From: Nitrospirota bacterium
GTDB taxonomy: Bacteria; NPL-UPA2; JAGMAN01
Direction: 5' to 3'
Assembly (NCBI GenBank): GCA_030605915.1
Contig: JAUWHM010000021.1
Location: 1-12,831, forward strand
DNA length: 12,831 nucleotides
The notes under the pieces were generated by a model that was given only the letters and a program-made list of their open reading frames with translations, was not told the origin of the DNA and searched no databases. A program made the translations under genes and the position numbers. Below are positions 1 to 7,205 of the stretch, in pieces (the stretch's first letter is position 1; each line of letters opens with the position of its first letter).

Positions 1-183
1 AAATCCTATTCTCTTGAAACCTTCCCTCCATTTCCTTCGAGAGCAACCGATATGCACCAATGGAAGAACAGAACACAAAAGACCTTGATACAAGACCTTA
101 CTCAAGACAATGCTTCGAAAAACGTGAAGCGCAAGGAAAAGGCAGGTAACAGCTACAGCTCCGACCAAAATAGCTTTTCTCAT
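1..183 (-). CDS. Possible membrane protein, 3' end beyond window
   Basis: An open frame of 61 codons starts with ATG at 183 and runs without a stop off the left edge. Residues about 4-22 are strongly hydrophobic (AILVGAVAVTCLFLALHVF) after a short MRK start, as in a signal anchor or signal peptide. The following 40 residues mix hydrophobic and basic stretches (VLYQGLLCSVLPLVHIGC, then SRRKWREGFKR). Upstream there is only a weak purine-rich GAAGAAGA as ribosome binding site; a better GGAGGG lies too far away. I do not recognise a family. It sits 108 bases after the DUF3147 gene in the same direction. A second minus-strand frame is also open over the last 30 codons, so the frame assignment is uncertain. 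Confidence 0.35.
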   Translation of the reverse strand, partial: MRKAILVGAVAVTCLFLALHVFRSIVLSKVLYQGLLCSVLPLVHIGCSRRKWREGFKRIGF

Positions 184-267
184 TCTTCTTCAATGATAGG
201 AAATGACTTCCCTCCACCCACAGCATCTCACATCGCTTGTTTTTCGAGAGTCTGGTCGTGCTCTTGA

Positions 268-291
268 ATGTCGGCCACCAATGCCCGACAT
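268..291 (-). terminator. Stem-loop directly after the DUF3147 gene
   Basis: The minus strand reads ATGTCGG, a 10-base loop, then CCGACAT: a perfect 7-bp inverted repeat beginning right after the TAG stop at 294-292. No T-run follows, so it is not a classical intrinsic terminator. It may be a transcript-end or stability hairpin. Confidence 0.35.
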
Positions 292-624
292 CTATCTCAG
301 AAGGAATTGATGAACTAAAGCGCCTAATAACCATACTCCAAAGCTAATGCAGAGCACTATTGCTAAAGGGAACTCTTTCCTAAAACAGAAAAAGGCAGCT
401 CCGAAAAAGAGTAAGGTGGGAATAGTCCCCCAGGCTGCTCCCTTGGCGTATCCTTGCATAAGGTTGAAATCTTTTCTATTCTCCAGGTTTAACCATACCA
501 TCACTATGAGAGCCGTGAGTGGCATCGTGGCAATCAGTCCACTCAGCGTTGGAACCCGCTTCCCTATCTGGGAACAGATAACAATTATGCAAATCGCTAC
601 CAACAGCTTAATCGCAAATTGCAT
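292..624 (-). CDS. DUF3147 / GlpM-like small integral membrane protein
   Basis: This is a 110-residue, very hydrophobic protein with about four membrane segments (roughly residues 3-17, 24-46, 62-83 and 88-107) and few charged residues outside one loop near residue 50. Length, topology and the pattern of a 'GLI.T.PLTALIVM' second helix followed by a 'G..WG.IPTLLFF' third helix match the DUF3147/GlpM family. GlpM was named for an effect on alginate production in Pseudomonas, but its biochemical role is not settled. The ATG at 624 is preceded by a strong GGAGG six to seven bases upstream, which fixes the start. A candidate promoter lies about 60 bases upstream and a stem-loop follows the stop, so the gene may be monocistronic. 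Confidence 0.6.
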   Translation of the reverse strand: MQFAIKLLVAICIIVICSQIGKRVPTLSGLIATMPLTALIVMVWLNLENRKDFNLMQGYAKGAAWGTIPTLLFFGAAFFCFRKEFPLAIVLCISFGVWLLGALVHQFLLR

Positions 625-682
625 CGCCTACCTCCTCAACTTTTAAAATTCAACCCAAAGATAATACCATTTTAAGCCGCTA

Positions 683-711
683 ATTATTGAATACAATCAG
701 GGTTATCTCAA
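683..711 (-). promoter_or_regulatory. Candidate sigma-70 type promoter for the DUF3147 gene
   Basis: On the minus strand TTGAGA (711-706) and AATAAT (688-683) are separated by exactly 17 bases in an AT-rich stretch. This predicts a transcript start near 675 and a leader of about 50 bases before the strong ribosome binding site of the gene at 624. Recognised by eye only. Confidence 0.4.
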
Positions 712-798
712 ACGTCTGCCTTTTTCAATGGTTTGGTTGAACTCTCTAATCTCAGGCCCTGAATCGCGCTATCCCTCCGCTTTGAATCCTTACAGACA

Positions 799-1260
799 CT
801 ATTCCTTGTCATCAGATCTTGGAAACTTTCTCTCGTACAAACGACACAATCCTGAGTCGCATTCTTTGTCAAACTTAAGATCCGACACCTCCTTAAGGAC
901 GCCTTTCACAGAAATAGAGGGATACATTGCTCGGTACGTTTTTGCGGCCTGAAGAGCCTTTTTACTATAGTCTGAGAGACGTAATAATGGACCTTTTGCC
1001 TTTTGGTCCACACTGAGGATCTCGCCATCCAAGGTTGTTTCAAGGAGTCTTATTGCCGAATCACTTTCTCCGAGTCGTAGACGGCTTAGCACTTCACTAT
1101 GAATCATTATTTGGCCAGCATCTTTTTCAGCCACCTGTTGCATAACATTTTGGAACTCATTGATGCGACGTACATGTGGGCCTACTAGGAAACCTGCGGT
1201 GAATCCAAGAAGGATCAGAACCAATCCAATTATCATGTTAGTTGAAATCTTTGTCTTCAT
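799..1260 (-). CDS. Unknown protein with N-terminal membrane anchor
   Basis: This encodes 153 residues. I chose the ATG at 1260 because GGGGAG lies seven bases before it; an in-frame ATG at 1275 would add five residues (MGRRK) and has no such site. Residues about 9-27 form one membrane segment (MIIGLVLILLGFTAGFLVG) after a basic start (MKTK), so the remaining ~125 residues probably lie outside the cytoplasm. That part looks mainly helical, with a 'GESDSAIRLLETTLDG' segment and a tyrosine-rich helix. Two cysteines near the C-terminus (ECDSGLC) are close enough to form a disulphide in the periplasm. I cannot name a family. It follows the ambiguous coding stretch at 1302-1545 on the same strand and has no visible functional link to the neighbouring radical SAM gene. 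Confidence 0.7.
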   Translation of the reverse strand: MKTKISTNMIIGLVLILLGFTAGFLVGPHVRRINEFQNVMQQVAEKDAGQIMIHSEVLSRLRLGESDSAIRLLETTLDGEILSVDQKAKGPLLRLSDYSKKALQAAKTYRAMYPSISVKGVLKEVSDLKFDKECDSGLCRLYERKFPRSDDKE

Positions 1261-1301
1261 CTTTCTTCTCCCCATTCACAAGCCCTATTATGAGAGAATG
1301 T

Positions 1302-1545
1302 TTAACTATTCAATTTCGGATGTTTCAGCGACCGCCATGCAATATCGTCTCCTTCCCCAGCGTTGTCCTCAAGGTTCACTCCTACGCTATAAACTGTAAA
1401 CCTGTCTTTTTCCTTGCGGTACTGACCCGCCCGTTGCAAAACCTCCTGCATAACTTTTCTTGCCAAGCTCGAGCTGAACCCGGGTAATAATATTAGTCCC
1501 ACCAGGGCTTCCCGACATGCTCATGCTAAAGTCTAACGCTGCCAT
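1302..1545 (-). other. Ambiguous small coding stretch, possibly a frameshifted gene
   Basis: Two minus-strand frames overlap here. One starts at ATG 1545, overlapping the radical SAM stop, and encodes 52 residues (MAALDFSMSMSG...RVQLELGKK...) ending at 1387. The other starts at GTG 1502 and encodes 66 residues ending at 1302, with a helix-like tail (KVMQEVLQRAGQYRKEKD) followed by a strand-like FTVYSVGVNLED. The first frame looks protein-like before about 1455 and the second after it, so one gene with a frameshift near 1455 is possible. No family is recognised, and neither frame may be real. Confidence 0.2.
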
Positions 1546-3175
1546 CACCCTGCCTTCTCTCAACTTCCACATTACGAAGAATGTGTTTGTAACGAAGGAG
1601 CAGGCAAATGAACCTGGTATATTTTTTGAGCGTATCCCACATGTAACCGGGATAAAAAACGAGGGGGTTTTCTAGGGGCATTTCGGATCGACGATCCTTC
1701 CGGTATTTAAGCCGGAGAATTCCCCCTTCAAGGGGATGGATTTTTTCAAATTTGGCCGGGCCGTAGAAACTGAAGAGTTTTGACATCATCTCGCGCGTGC
1801 TGAAGCCCCATTCTTTTGCTCTTTGAATGACGGTTTTCACATGCTCTCGAGTGTAATACGCCTCCCAGGCCTGATGATAAATATCCTGCCATTCCTTCTT
1901 TGACATTTTGGGGTGCGAGGTGGTCACATGCACGACATCATATTTGTTCATATCAGATTCCATTTCCGCTCCGCTCTCATAAAGTGTTTTGTGGTCCTGG
2001 GAGCCAGGAAGAGGAGTAAGAATAAAAAACTCAAGGAGATCAATAGGAAGTTCCCTTTGAATGGTTTTGATGTCTCGCAAAATGCTCTTAGGTGTATCTG
2101 TCGGGAATCCCAGGATATAACCTGCATAGGTCAGGGCTCCTACATCATGCCATGCTTCTATCATCGCGCGGTACTCGGTAATCCGATTCTGCCTTTTTTG
2201 AATTCCTTTAAGGGCTTCTGGATTGATGCTCTCCATGCCAATGAAAACACGGGTCACCCCTGCTTGAGCAGCCTTTTTGATAAATCCAGGTATCTTGTGG
2301 CATAAGGCATCTACCTGGATAACAAATCGCATCTTCAAACCATCTTTTTCTCGCAATTTGATGAGTCGATCAAGAATATCCTCCCAGTCCCTATTGCGTG
2401 CGAAATTGTCATCACAAATAAAGAAGTTACTAATGCCCTGGGCGGAATTAGTCCTCACAATCTGTTCAACGTCGTCGGCGACACGGTTTCGAGGCTTGCG
2501 TCCTTGAACGTTAATGATGGTACAGAAACTACATTTAAAGGGACAACCTCGTCCGGCATCAAAACTGGCTCTTAGGGCTGATGTTCTCTTGATGAGAGAT
2601 GTTGGTAAGTAAGGCACAGGCGCTCCCTTGATGCTTGGACGATCTTGCACGTAGTTGTAGAGAGGCTTCATTCTCTTATGAAAGGCGTCTTGAAGTAGAG
2701 ATTCAAGACGCCCTTCAAGTTCTCCGGCAAAAAGCGAGATACCTATATCCATGGCTTCTTGAAGCTCGGGAGTAATTTTTGGCAACATGGCCAGACAACC
2801 GCTGACATGAAATCCTCCAATGCAAACTTGAATATCTTTTGAGCAAAATTGCCGAGCGATGTCCACAGCGCGAGGAAATTGATTGGACTGGACACCTGCA
2901 AGGGCAATAAGGGCATTGTTTCCTGACTTTTGGATGAGTTGGGTGATGCGATTGATTTTGATTCGGGTGTTGGTTTCGTCATAGGCATGCAGTTCGATTT
3001 GTGTCTCATGGCCTAAGACATTCCGTTCGACACAATCTAAAGCCAGGCCGTACAGTACGGCAAGGGTGTTGGATGGAAGCGAAGAACGAAACCATTGAAT
3101 CACATAACCATCATCATCGTAGCGGGATGGTTTAATCATGACGAAGTGGAAAATCTTTCTTGTTGTCTTATTCAT
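1526..3175 (-). CDS. B12-binding-domain-type radical SAM protein
   Basis: A 549-residue enzyme of the class with an N-terminal cobalamin-binding-like Rossmann domain (about residues 20-175) and a radical SAM TIM barrel (about 200-420). The cluster motif C211-PFK-C215-SF-C218 (CxxxCxxC) binds the 4Fe-4S that cleaves S-adenosylmethionine. In the first domain, ALIALAGVQSNQFP and VCIGGFHVSG have the strand-turn pattern of B12-binding domains in this class, although I see no clear DxHxxG motif, so cobalamin may not be bound. Further barrel features are FFICDDNFARNRD, FIGMESINPEALKGIQK and YAGYILGFPTDTP. The C-terminal ~130 residues are specific to this protein. Such enzymes methylate or rearrange unreactive carbon centres; the substrate cannot be read from sequence. 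The ATG at 3175 has only a weak GAGA site; Met13 is a possible alternative start. Confidence 0.85.
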   Translation of the reverse strand: MNKTTRKIFHFVMIKPSRYDDDGYVIQWFRSSLPSNTLAVLYGLALDCVERNVLGHETQIELHAYDETNTRIKINRITQLIQKSGNNALIALAGVQSNQFPRAVDIARQFCSKDIQVCIGGFHVSGCLAMLPKITPELQEAMDIGISLFAGELEGRLESLLQDAFHKRMKPLYNYVQDRPSIKGAPVPYLPTSLIKRTSALRASFDAGRGCPFKCSFCTIINVQGRKPRNRVADDVEQIVRTNSAQGISNFFICDDNFARNRDWEDILDRLIKLREKDGLKMRFVIQVDALCHKIPGFIKKAAQAGVTRVFIGMESINPEALKGIQKRQNRITEYRAMIEAWHDVGALTYAGYILGFPTDTPKSILRDIKTIQRELPIDLLEFFILTPLPGSQDHKTLYESGAEMESDMNKYDVVHVTTSHPKMSKKEWQDIYHQAWEAYYTREHVKTVIQRAKEWGFSTREMMSKLFSFYGPAKFEKIHPLEGGILRLKYRKDRRSEMPLENPLVFYPGYMWDTLKKYTRFICLLLRYKHILRNVEVERRQGDGSVRL

Positions 3176-3267
3176 ACTATTTCTCTAATGGTGTTTTTTA
3201 GCATTCCATCTGTTCTCTTGATTCACAGCCTACTCCATAAGGTACAGAAATAATGCCACTTACGCCA

Positions 3268-3297
3268 ATCATAATGGTAACATTTCTTCCACTCCAA
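3268..3297 (-). promoter_or_regulatory. Candidate promoter for the B12-type radical SAM gene
   Basis: The minus strand reads TTGGAG (3297-3292), 18 bases, TATGAT (3273-3268). It would start a leader of roughly 85 bases before the ATG at 3175. The triple TTGAGTCT repeat lies just upstream of it, where an activator or repressor could bind. Identified by eye only. Confidence 0.3.
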
Positions 3298-3310
3298 TTC
3301 AAGCAGGAAT

Positions 3311-3340
3311 TTGAGTCTTGAGTCTTTGAAATTTGAGTCT
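3311..3340. repeat. Triple short direct repeat TTGAGTCT
   Basis: Copies lie at 3311-3318, 3318-3325 and 3333-3340; the first and third are preceded by an (A)AT-rich 'gaa(a)t'. Start-to-start spacings are 7 and 15 bases. The cluster sits directly upstream of the candidate radical SAM promoter, so it could be an operator or simply slippage-derived repetition. Confidence 0.4.
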
Positions 3341-3590
3341 GATTACAATAATAAAATATATTACTGTGGTAGCCTTTAGAAGCTTTTTAGCTTGGAAAGG
3401 AGGATAGGGACAGCTGGAGGGTTTCTATTCCGAAGAGGCGAGTTCTTCCAGGAGTCTCTGTGCCTCCCTGGCCAGACCTTACCGCGGTAGCTCTTGGAGA
3501 AACTTTTATCCATTCAATTTTAGCCTCTCTTTCCTCAATAACTGCAAATCATAAGACCCTCTGAGTTCATAAATTACTTTAAATAGATTT

Positions 3591-4322
3591 TTATTCATTA
3601 AGCATGCTGGAAAGAGCGAGGGCATTCTTGACCGCCCAGCCTTGGGCATCGTTGTTGAAGTAGATATAGACATCTTTCCCCCGGCTCTGCCATCTCTTTA
3701 TCTTCTTAGCATCTTGTCTCAACTGAGCTTCTGAATAACAGCCTCCGTAAATCTCTCCGGCGGCTCCATGACGTCGAAGATAGACGAAGCTGGCTATATC
3801 CGGGACCTTCACCTCAAATCTTGGCCAGTCAGCTAAACAGAGAGACATATCAGCATCTTTCAAGATTTCATGGACCTCTTTACAGAACCAGCTTTCTTCC
3901 CGAAACTCAAATGAATGTCGGGTATGTTTATACTTCTTCAGGCATCTCACGAATTCAGTTAGTCTATCTAAGTTAACTTTGAACTTAGGTGGCAGTTGCC
4001 AGAGGACCACCGATAGTTTCTCCTTAAGGCAATTGGCTCTGTCAAAGAGAACCTTTAGAGAGTCATCTGCATCCTTAAGGCGTTTTATGTGAGTAATGAA
4101 CCGGCTTCCCTTGACGGAAAAGCTAAAATCCGAAGGAGTCCTTCGTTTCCATCCCTGGAAGGCACTAGGGGCGAGAAGGCGATAGAAAGTGACATTAAGC
4201 TCTACCGTCCTGAAATGCTCAGTATAGAACTCAAGCCAGTTCTTCTGAGGAAGGCCCTTCGGATAAAACACTCCCCCACCCCAGTGGTTATACACATAGC
4301 CACTTGTGCCGATGTAGATCAC
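3591..4322 (-). CDS. DUF72 (YecE-like) protein
   Basis: This 243-residue protein matches the DUF72/YecE family over its whole length. Recognisable blocks are IGTSGY (4-9), FRTVELNVTFY (37-47), FSFSVKGSRFITH (66-78), VLWQLPP (106-112), FEFREESWF (138-146) and YIYFNNDAQGWA (219-230). The family has a TIM-barrel fold; its biochemical function is not established, though a nucleic-acid-related role has been suggested from fold similarity. The start is GTG at 4322 with GGAG eight bases upstream. It is the last gene of a run PHP-rtcA-radical SAM-DUF72, 42 bases after the radical SAM stop, and so is probably cotranscribed. Length is near the usual 230-270 residues and no conserved block looks lost. 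Confidence 0.9.
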   Translation of the reverse strand: MIYIGTSGYVYNHWGGGVFYPKGLPQKNWLEFYTEHFRTVELNVTFYRLLAPSAFQGWKRRTPSDFSFSVKGSRFITHIKRLKDADDSLKVLFDRANCLKEKLSVVLWQLPPKFKVNLDRLTEFVRCLKKYKHTRHSFEFREESWFCKEVHEILKDADMSLCLADWPRFEVKVPDIASFVYLRRHGAAGEIYGGCYSEAQLRQDAKKIKRWQSRGKDVYIYFNNDAQGWAVKNALALSSMLNE

Positions 4323-4364
4323 GGGAACTTCTCCACTGCCGATAGTCTGCGCAGCGCCCTCAGC

Positions 4365-5552
4365 CTAGATTTCTTCCCATAGAAAGAGCTGCTCTTCTAT
4401 CCTCTTTCCATGAAGAGCCTCTTTCTTAGAGAAGAATCTCCCATCGAGCGTTATGAAGTTTCGGGCCCTCTTTACTACAGCACCTAATTTCTTGAGTTCC
4501 GTCAGGTCTTTTATCTTAGCGCTGCGGCGCACTTCCAATATCCTCTTGGCTGAGAGCCTTCCTATCCCTGGAACCCTGATTAGTTTCCAGAAAGAAGCTT
4601 TATTTACCTCAATGGGGAATACATCTGGATGCTCCTTTGCCCAGGCCAATTTGGGGTCTATATCATGAGGCAGATTGCCTTCTTCATCAAATAGAAGTTC
4701 CCCTGGACTAAATCTATATTTCCTGAGCAAGAAATCTGCTTGATATAGTCTGGCCTCTCGCCAGGGGGAGCAGGGAGAACTGTGTTCCAGAGGCGTATCC
4801 CTTAAGGGAGTGAATCCACTATAGTAGACTCGCCAGAGGCTATAGTCTTGATAAAGACGATGAGCAAGATTGAGGATATCCTGGTCAGCTTCTCCGCCCG
4901 GTCCTACTACTAACTGAGTGGTGATTCCAGCCCGAAGTGGAGTGGCTCGATTGATATGGGCAATTTCCTTTAATTGACCGAGTAGCTTCCCGTATTTCTT
5001 GGTGGGAGTAAGCTTTTTTAAGAATTTTTCTCCCGGCCCTTCCAGGTTTATGGATAACCGGTCACTTAGCTTGGAAGCCTCTTTGATTAAATCAGTATCT
5101 ACCCCGGGGAGAATTTTATAATGAATGTAACCTTGATAGCGGTATTTATGCCGAAGAATTTTGATGGTCTTAAGGGTCTCTTCCTGACTGTGGTCTGGGC
5201 TGCGATAAATGGCAGAGGAGAGAAAAAGTCCTTCAACAGCGCCTCTGCGGTAGTTTTCCATGAAGAGGCGAGCCAGTTCCTCGGGCTTAAAGCTTATGCG
5301 AGGGAAATCTCTATAGCGGCGGTTGGCACAGTAGAAGCAATTACCCTGGCAGGTGTTGGTCTGGAGAACCTTAAATAGTCTGGTGCATCTTCCTCCTTCC
5401 CCCACTGCTGGATAGATGAAATTGAAGCGGAGGGGTCGTTTCTTATTTTGACTGAAGATAGAAGGATAACCGCAGACATCATATTGTGCTCTTGCCCCTA
5501 AGACCTTCAGCTTAGAAGCTCCGTCCAGGCTTTTGGCAACATAAGGGCTCAT
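4365..5552 (-). CDS. Putative DNA modification/repair radical SAM protein with helix-hairpin-helix
   Basis: A 395-residue protein with the radical SAM cluster motif C68-QGN-C72-FY-C75 and a C-terminal helix-hairpin-helix around residues 324-370 (IRVPGIGRLSAKRILEVR, then LKKLGAVVKRARNFI), a non-specific DNA-binding fold. Flanking blocks such as KVLQTNTCQGNCFYC, GLFLSSAIYRSPD and HYKILPG match the family described as putative DNA modification/repair radical SAM protein (TIGR03916 type). Members are known for co-occurring with a uracil-DNA-glycosylase-related partner (TIGR03915), which is not present here. The chemistry is unproven: a radical-based repair or modification of DNA is inferred from the HhH and genomic linkage. 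The ATG at 5552 follows the rtcA stop by ten bases, with AGGG in the gap, so the gene is coupled to rtcA. Confidence 0.85.
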   Translation of the reverse strand: MSPYVAKSLDGASKLKVLGARAQYDVCGYPSIFSQNKKRPLRFNFIYPAVGEGGRCTRLFKVLQTNTCQGNCFYCANRRYRDFPRISFKPEELARLFMENYRRGAVEGLFLSSAIYRSPDHSQEETLKTIKILRHKYRYQGYIHYKILPGVDTDLIKEASKLSDRLSINLEGPGEKFLKKLTPTKKYGKLLGQLKEIAHINRATPLRAGITTQLVVGPGGEADQDILNLAHRLYQDYSLWRVYYSGFTPLRDTPLEHSSPCSPWREARLYQADFLLRKYRFSPGELLFDEEGNLPHDIDPKLAWAKEHPDVFPIEVNKASFWKLIRVPGIGRLSAKRILEVRRSAKIKDLTELKKLGAVVKRARNFITLDGRFFSKKEALHGKRIEEQLFLWEEI

Positions 5553-5562
5553 TACCAGTTCC

Positions 5563-6561
5563 CTACACGCTGATTGTGCCTTCGGTCATCTCGAATTCGA
5601 CAGGCAGGAACTTTTCAATGACGAAGGCATTGGTTCGACAATGCTCAGTGATCTGGCTCACTTTAATTTTTCCCTTCCCTACTGCTAAATAAGGAAGAAG
5701 TTGATCGGCGGCGTGAGAATCTACCTCACCACTGTCGTATTCATAAATTAAGTTTTTAGCAGCTTCCTCCCCTACTACTTCTGCTCTCTTCCCCCGTTCC
5801 CCTAAAGCATTTCCTCCAATTATAGAATTCTCTGTCTCAGCCCATAGCTGAATTCCTGAGCCGGGACAGACACTATCAGAATATTTCTCCTCTATCCGGG
5901 GAGTGATTCCAAAATGTTCAGCTATAATTTTCCCGGCCTCCTCAATCTGCCGCTCGGCAACCCGGCTATTTTTCAAGCTCAATGAAGCAGTAGATATCCC
6001 TCTAATGTTTATTATCTCCCCCTTGGAAGTAATTTCTAAAGTTTTAAGTTTTGCTTTTTCCGTTTTAACTTTAACTTCTGCTCCACCTTTTGGATAGAAT
6101 CCCTCCCTTGAAATTTTTATGTTTACCTGATAACCCATCTTACCAAGAAGAGGGAGAAGGACATTCTGAAGGTAAGATATGGGAGGAGCCCATTTCCCAT
6201 AGGTAGCTCCTCCTTTAATCTCAATGGATAAGTCAGCCTGCATAGCTGGAATGAGTAGAGCCTGGAGGACTAAGCCAACTGAGCCAGCCGTGGAGATGTT
6301 TATGGAAATATTCCCTGATTTAATTTGTCCCGGATAAAACCCAACTTCCTTAGAGCTTATCTCAGCCCCTTCCAATCTCCCTTCACAGATAGAAGCCACT
6401 GCTCTTATGGCTTGAAGATGTTGTTCCCTCAGACCAGGATGAGGACGTTTGGCTCTGACTTTCTCTATTTGACAGGCCTTACCGGTGAGTGCAGCCAAAC
6501 CAATGGCTGTTCTTAAGATTTGTCCACCACCTGAACCATAGTCACCATCAATGATTATCAT
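5563..6561 (-). CDS. rtcA: RNA 3'-terminal phosphate cyclase
   Basis: A 332-residue cyclase that uses ATP to convert an RNA (or DNA) 3'-phosphate into a 2',3'-cyclic phosphate through a covalent enzyme-AMP intermediate. Diagnostic blocks are DGDYGSGGGQILRTA (5-19), RPHPGLREQHLQAI (39-52), STAGSVGLVLQALLIPA (90-106) and the C-terminal EHCRTNAFVIEKFL (306-319). His307 there matches the position of the adenylated histidine (His309 in E. coli RtcA). Length is typical (about 340). The ATG at 6561 overlaps the TGA of the PHP gene (ATGA), so translation is coupled. Unlike the E. coli arrangement there is no rtcB ligase or rtcR regulator beside it; its neighbours are a PHP phosphoesterase and a DNA-binding radical SAM protein. 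No key residue appears missing. Confidence 0.95.
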   Translation of the reverse strand: MIIIDGDYGSGGGQILRTAIGLAALTGKACQIEKVRAKRPHPGLREQHLQAIRAVASICEGRLEGAEISSKEVGFYPGQIKSGNISINISTAGSVGLVLQALLIPAMQADLSIEIKGGATYGKWAPPISYLQNVLLPLLGKMGYQVNIKISREGFYPKGGAEVKVKTEKAKLKTLEITSKGEIINIRGISTASLSLKNSRVAERQIEEAGKIIAEHFGITPRIEEKYSDSVCPGSGIQLWAETENSIIGGNALGERGKRAEVVGEEAAKNLIYEYDSGEVDSHAADQLLPYLAVGKGKIKVSQITEHCRTNAFVIEKFLPVEFEMTEGTISV

Positions 6562-7205
6562 TTAAGCTTATTGACAAGCTGGCGGGCATTTTCAAACAAG
6601 GTATTTACTTCCTCTCCTGACAGTCCGGCTCCCCGGGCAATTTTCTTAGCCTGGCCTGCCGTCACTAAATCGGAAGGCTGATGGCTATCACTACCGAAGA
6701 CCAGCTTTGCTCCTGCTTTCCTGGCCACCCTAACTACGTGCCCGTTAGTTAGACAGTGCCCCTTGCGACCGGAAATCTCTAAAAAGATTCCTCTGTCGCT
6801 GGCTATTTTTGCCTCCTCCAAGCTGATTAAGCCAGGATGAGCTAAGGTATCAATATTTGCTTCCAAGGCCTTTCGGTTGGTGCCGGGAATAACAGCCTCC
6901 ACAATCGTTTCCCCGTGAACCAGAACCAATTTTGCTCCTAACTCCCTCGCCTTTTCAGCTAAATCAGCAATGAGCTGAAGAGGAACATAGGTTAGTTCCA
7001 CCCCGGGGATAGTCTTCATCTCCGAATTCCTATTAAGCTCAGTACAGGCTTTCACTATTTGAGGCACAATTGTCTCAAGATTTGACATATCAGCATGGTC
7101 AGTAATGGCCAAAGCTTCGTATCCTTTAGCCTCTGCCCGCCGGGCTAATTCGGAAGGTATTAAACCCCCATCACTCAGTAAGCTGTGACTGTGTAAGTCA
7201 ATCAT
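6558..7205 (-). CDS. PHP-domain phosphoesterase (histidinol-phosphatase-like)
   Basis: This is 215 residues from the ATG at 7205, chosen because GGAGG lies seven bases before it and the PHP motif starts at once (MIDLHSH); an upstream in-frame start at 7238 lacks support. The PHP metal ligands are all visible: H5 and H7 (DLHSHS), D12, H37 (ITDH), E70 (PGVE), H97 (LVHGE), H123 (AHPG), D173 and H175 (GSDSH). The fold hydrolyses phosphate esters with two or three metal ions. PHP proteins include histidinol phosphatase, trehalose and nucleotide phosphatases and the 3'-exonuclease/phosphatase domain of PolX DNA polymerases. No his genes are nearby, so histidinol phosphate need not be the substrate. 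The ATGA overlap with rtcA suggests a linked role, for instance on RNA or nucleotide phosphates; that is inference. Confidence 0.85.
   Translation of the reverse strand: MIDLHSHSLLSDGGLIPSELARRAEAKGYEALAITDHADMSNLETIVPQIVKACTELNRNSEMKTIPGVELTYVPLQLIADLAEKARELGAKLVLVHGETIVEAVIPGTNRKALEANIDTLAHPGLISLEEAKIASDRGIFLEISGRKGHCLTNGHVVRVARKAGAKLVFGSDSHQPSDLVTAGQAKKIARGAGLSGEEVNTLFENARQLVNKLK

Larger units (their letters stand above)
3176..3590. other. 415-base intergenic region
   Basis: There is no intact gene between the DUF72 stop and the radical SAM start. It contains a candidate promoter (3268-3297), three copies of TTGAGTCT (3311-3340), and a stretch around 3425-3545 whose minus-strand frames look like degraded coding sequence (fragments EEREAKIEWIKVSPRAT and LAREAQRLLEELASSE in different frames, broken by stops). 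I see no tRNA or clear intrinsic terminator. Confidence 0.6.

Noticed and set aside
52..267. Plus-strand frame of 71 codons
   Set aside because: Low-complexity, polar composition, no ribosome binding site, and it lies opposite the better minus-strand frame with a membrane segment.
98..334. Minus-strand frame of 78 codons overlapping the 3' end of the DUF3147 gene
   Set aside because: It overlaps a convincing gene by over 40 bases, its composition is not protein-like and no start signal is seen.
347..646. Plus-strand frame of 99 codons opposite the DUF3147 gene
   Set aside because: Antisense shadow of a hydrophobic gene that has a strong ribosome binding site on the minus strand.
1913..2305. 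Plus-strand frame of 130 codons inside the B12-type radical SAM gene
   Set aside because: Antisense to a gene with clear motifs (CxxxCxxC and barrel blocks); no start signal or recognisable domain.
6558..7205. Calling the PHP gene histidinol phosphatase (hisK)
   Set aside because: The metal ligands fit the fold generally, but no his genes are near and the context with rtcA points elsewhere; the narrow name is not supported.
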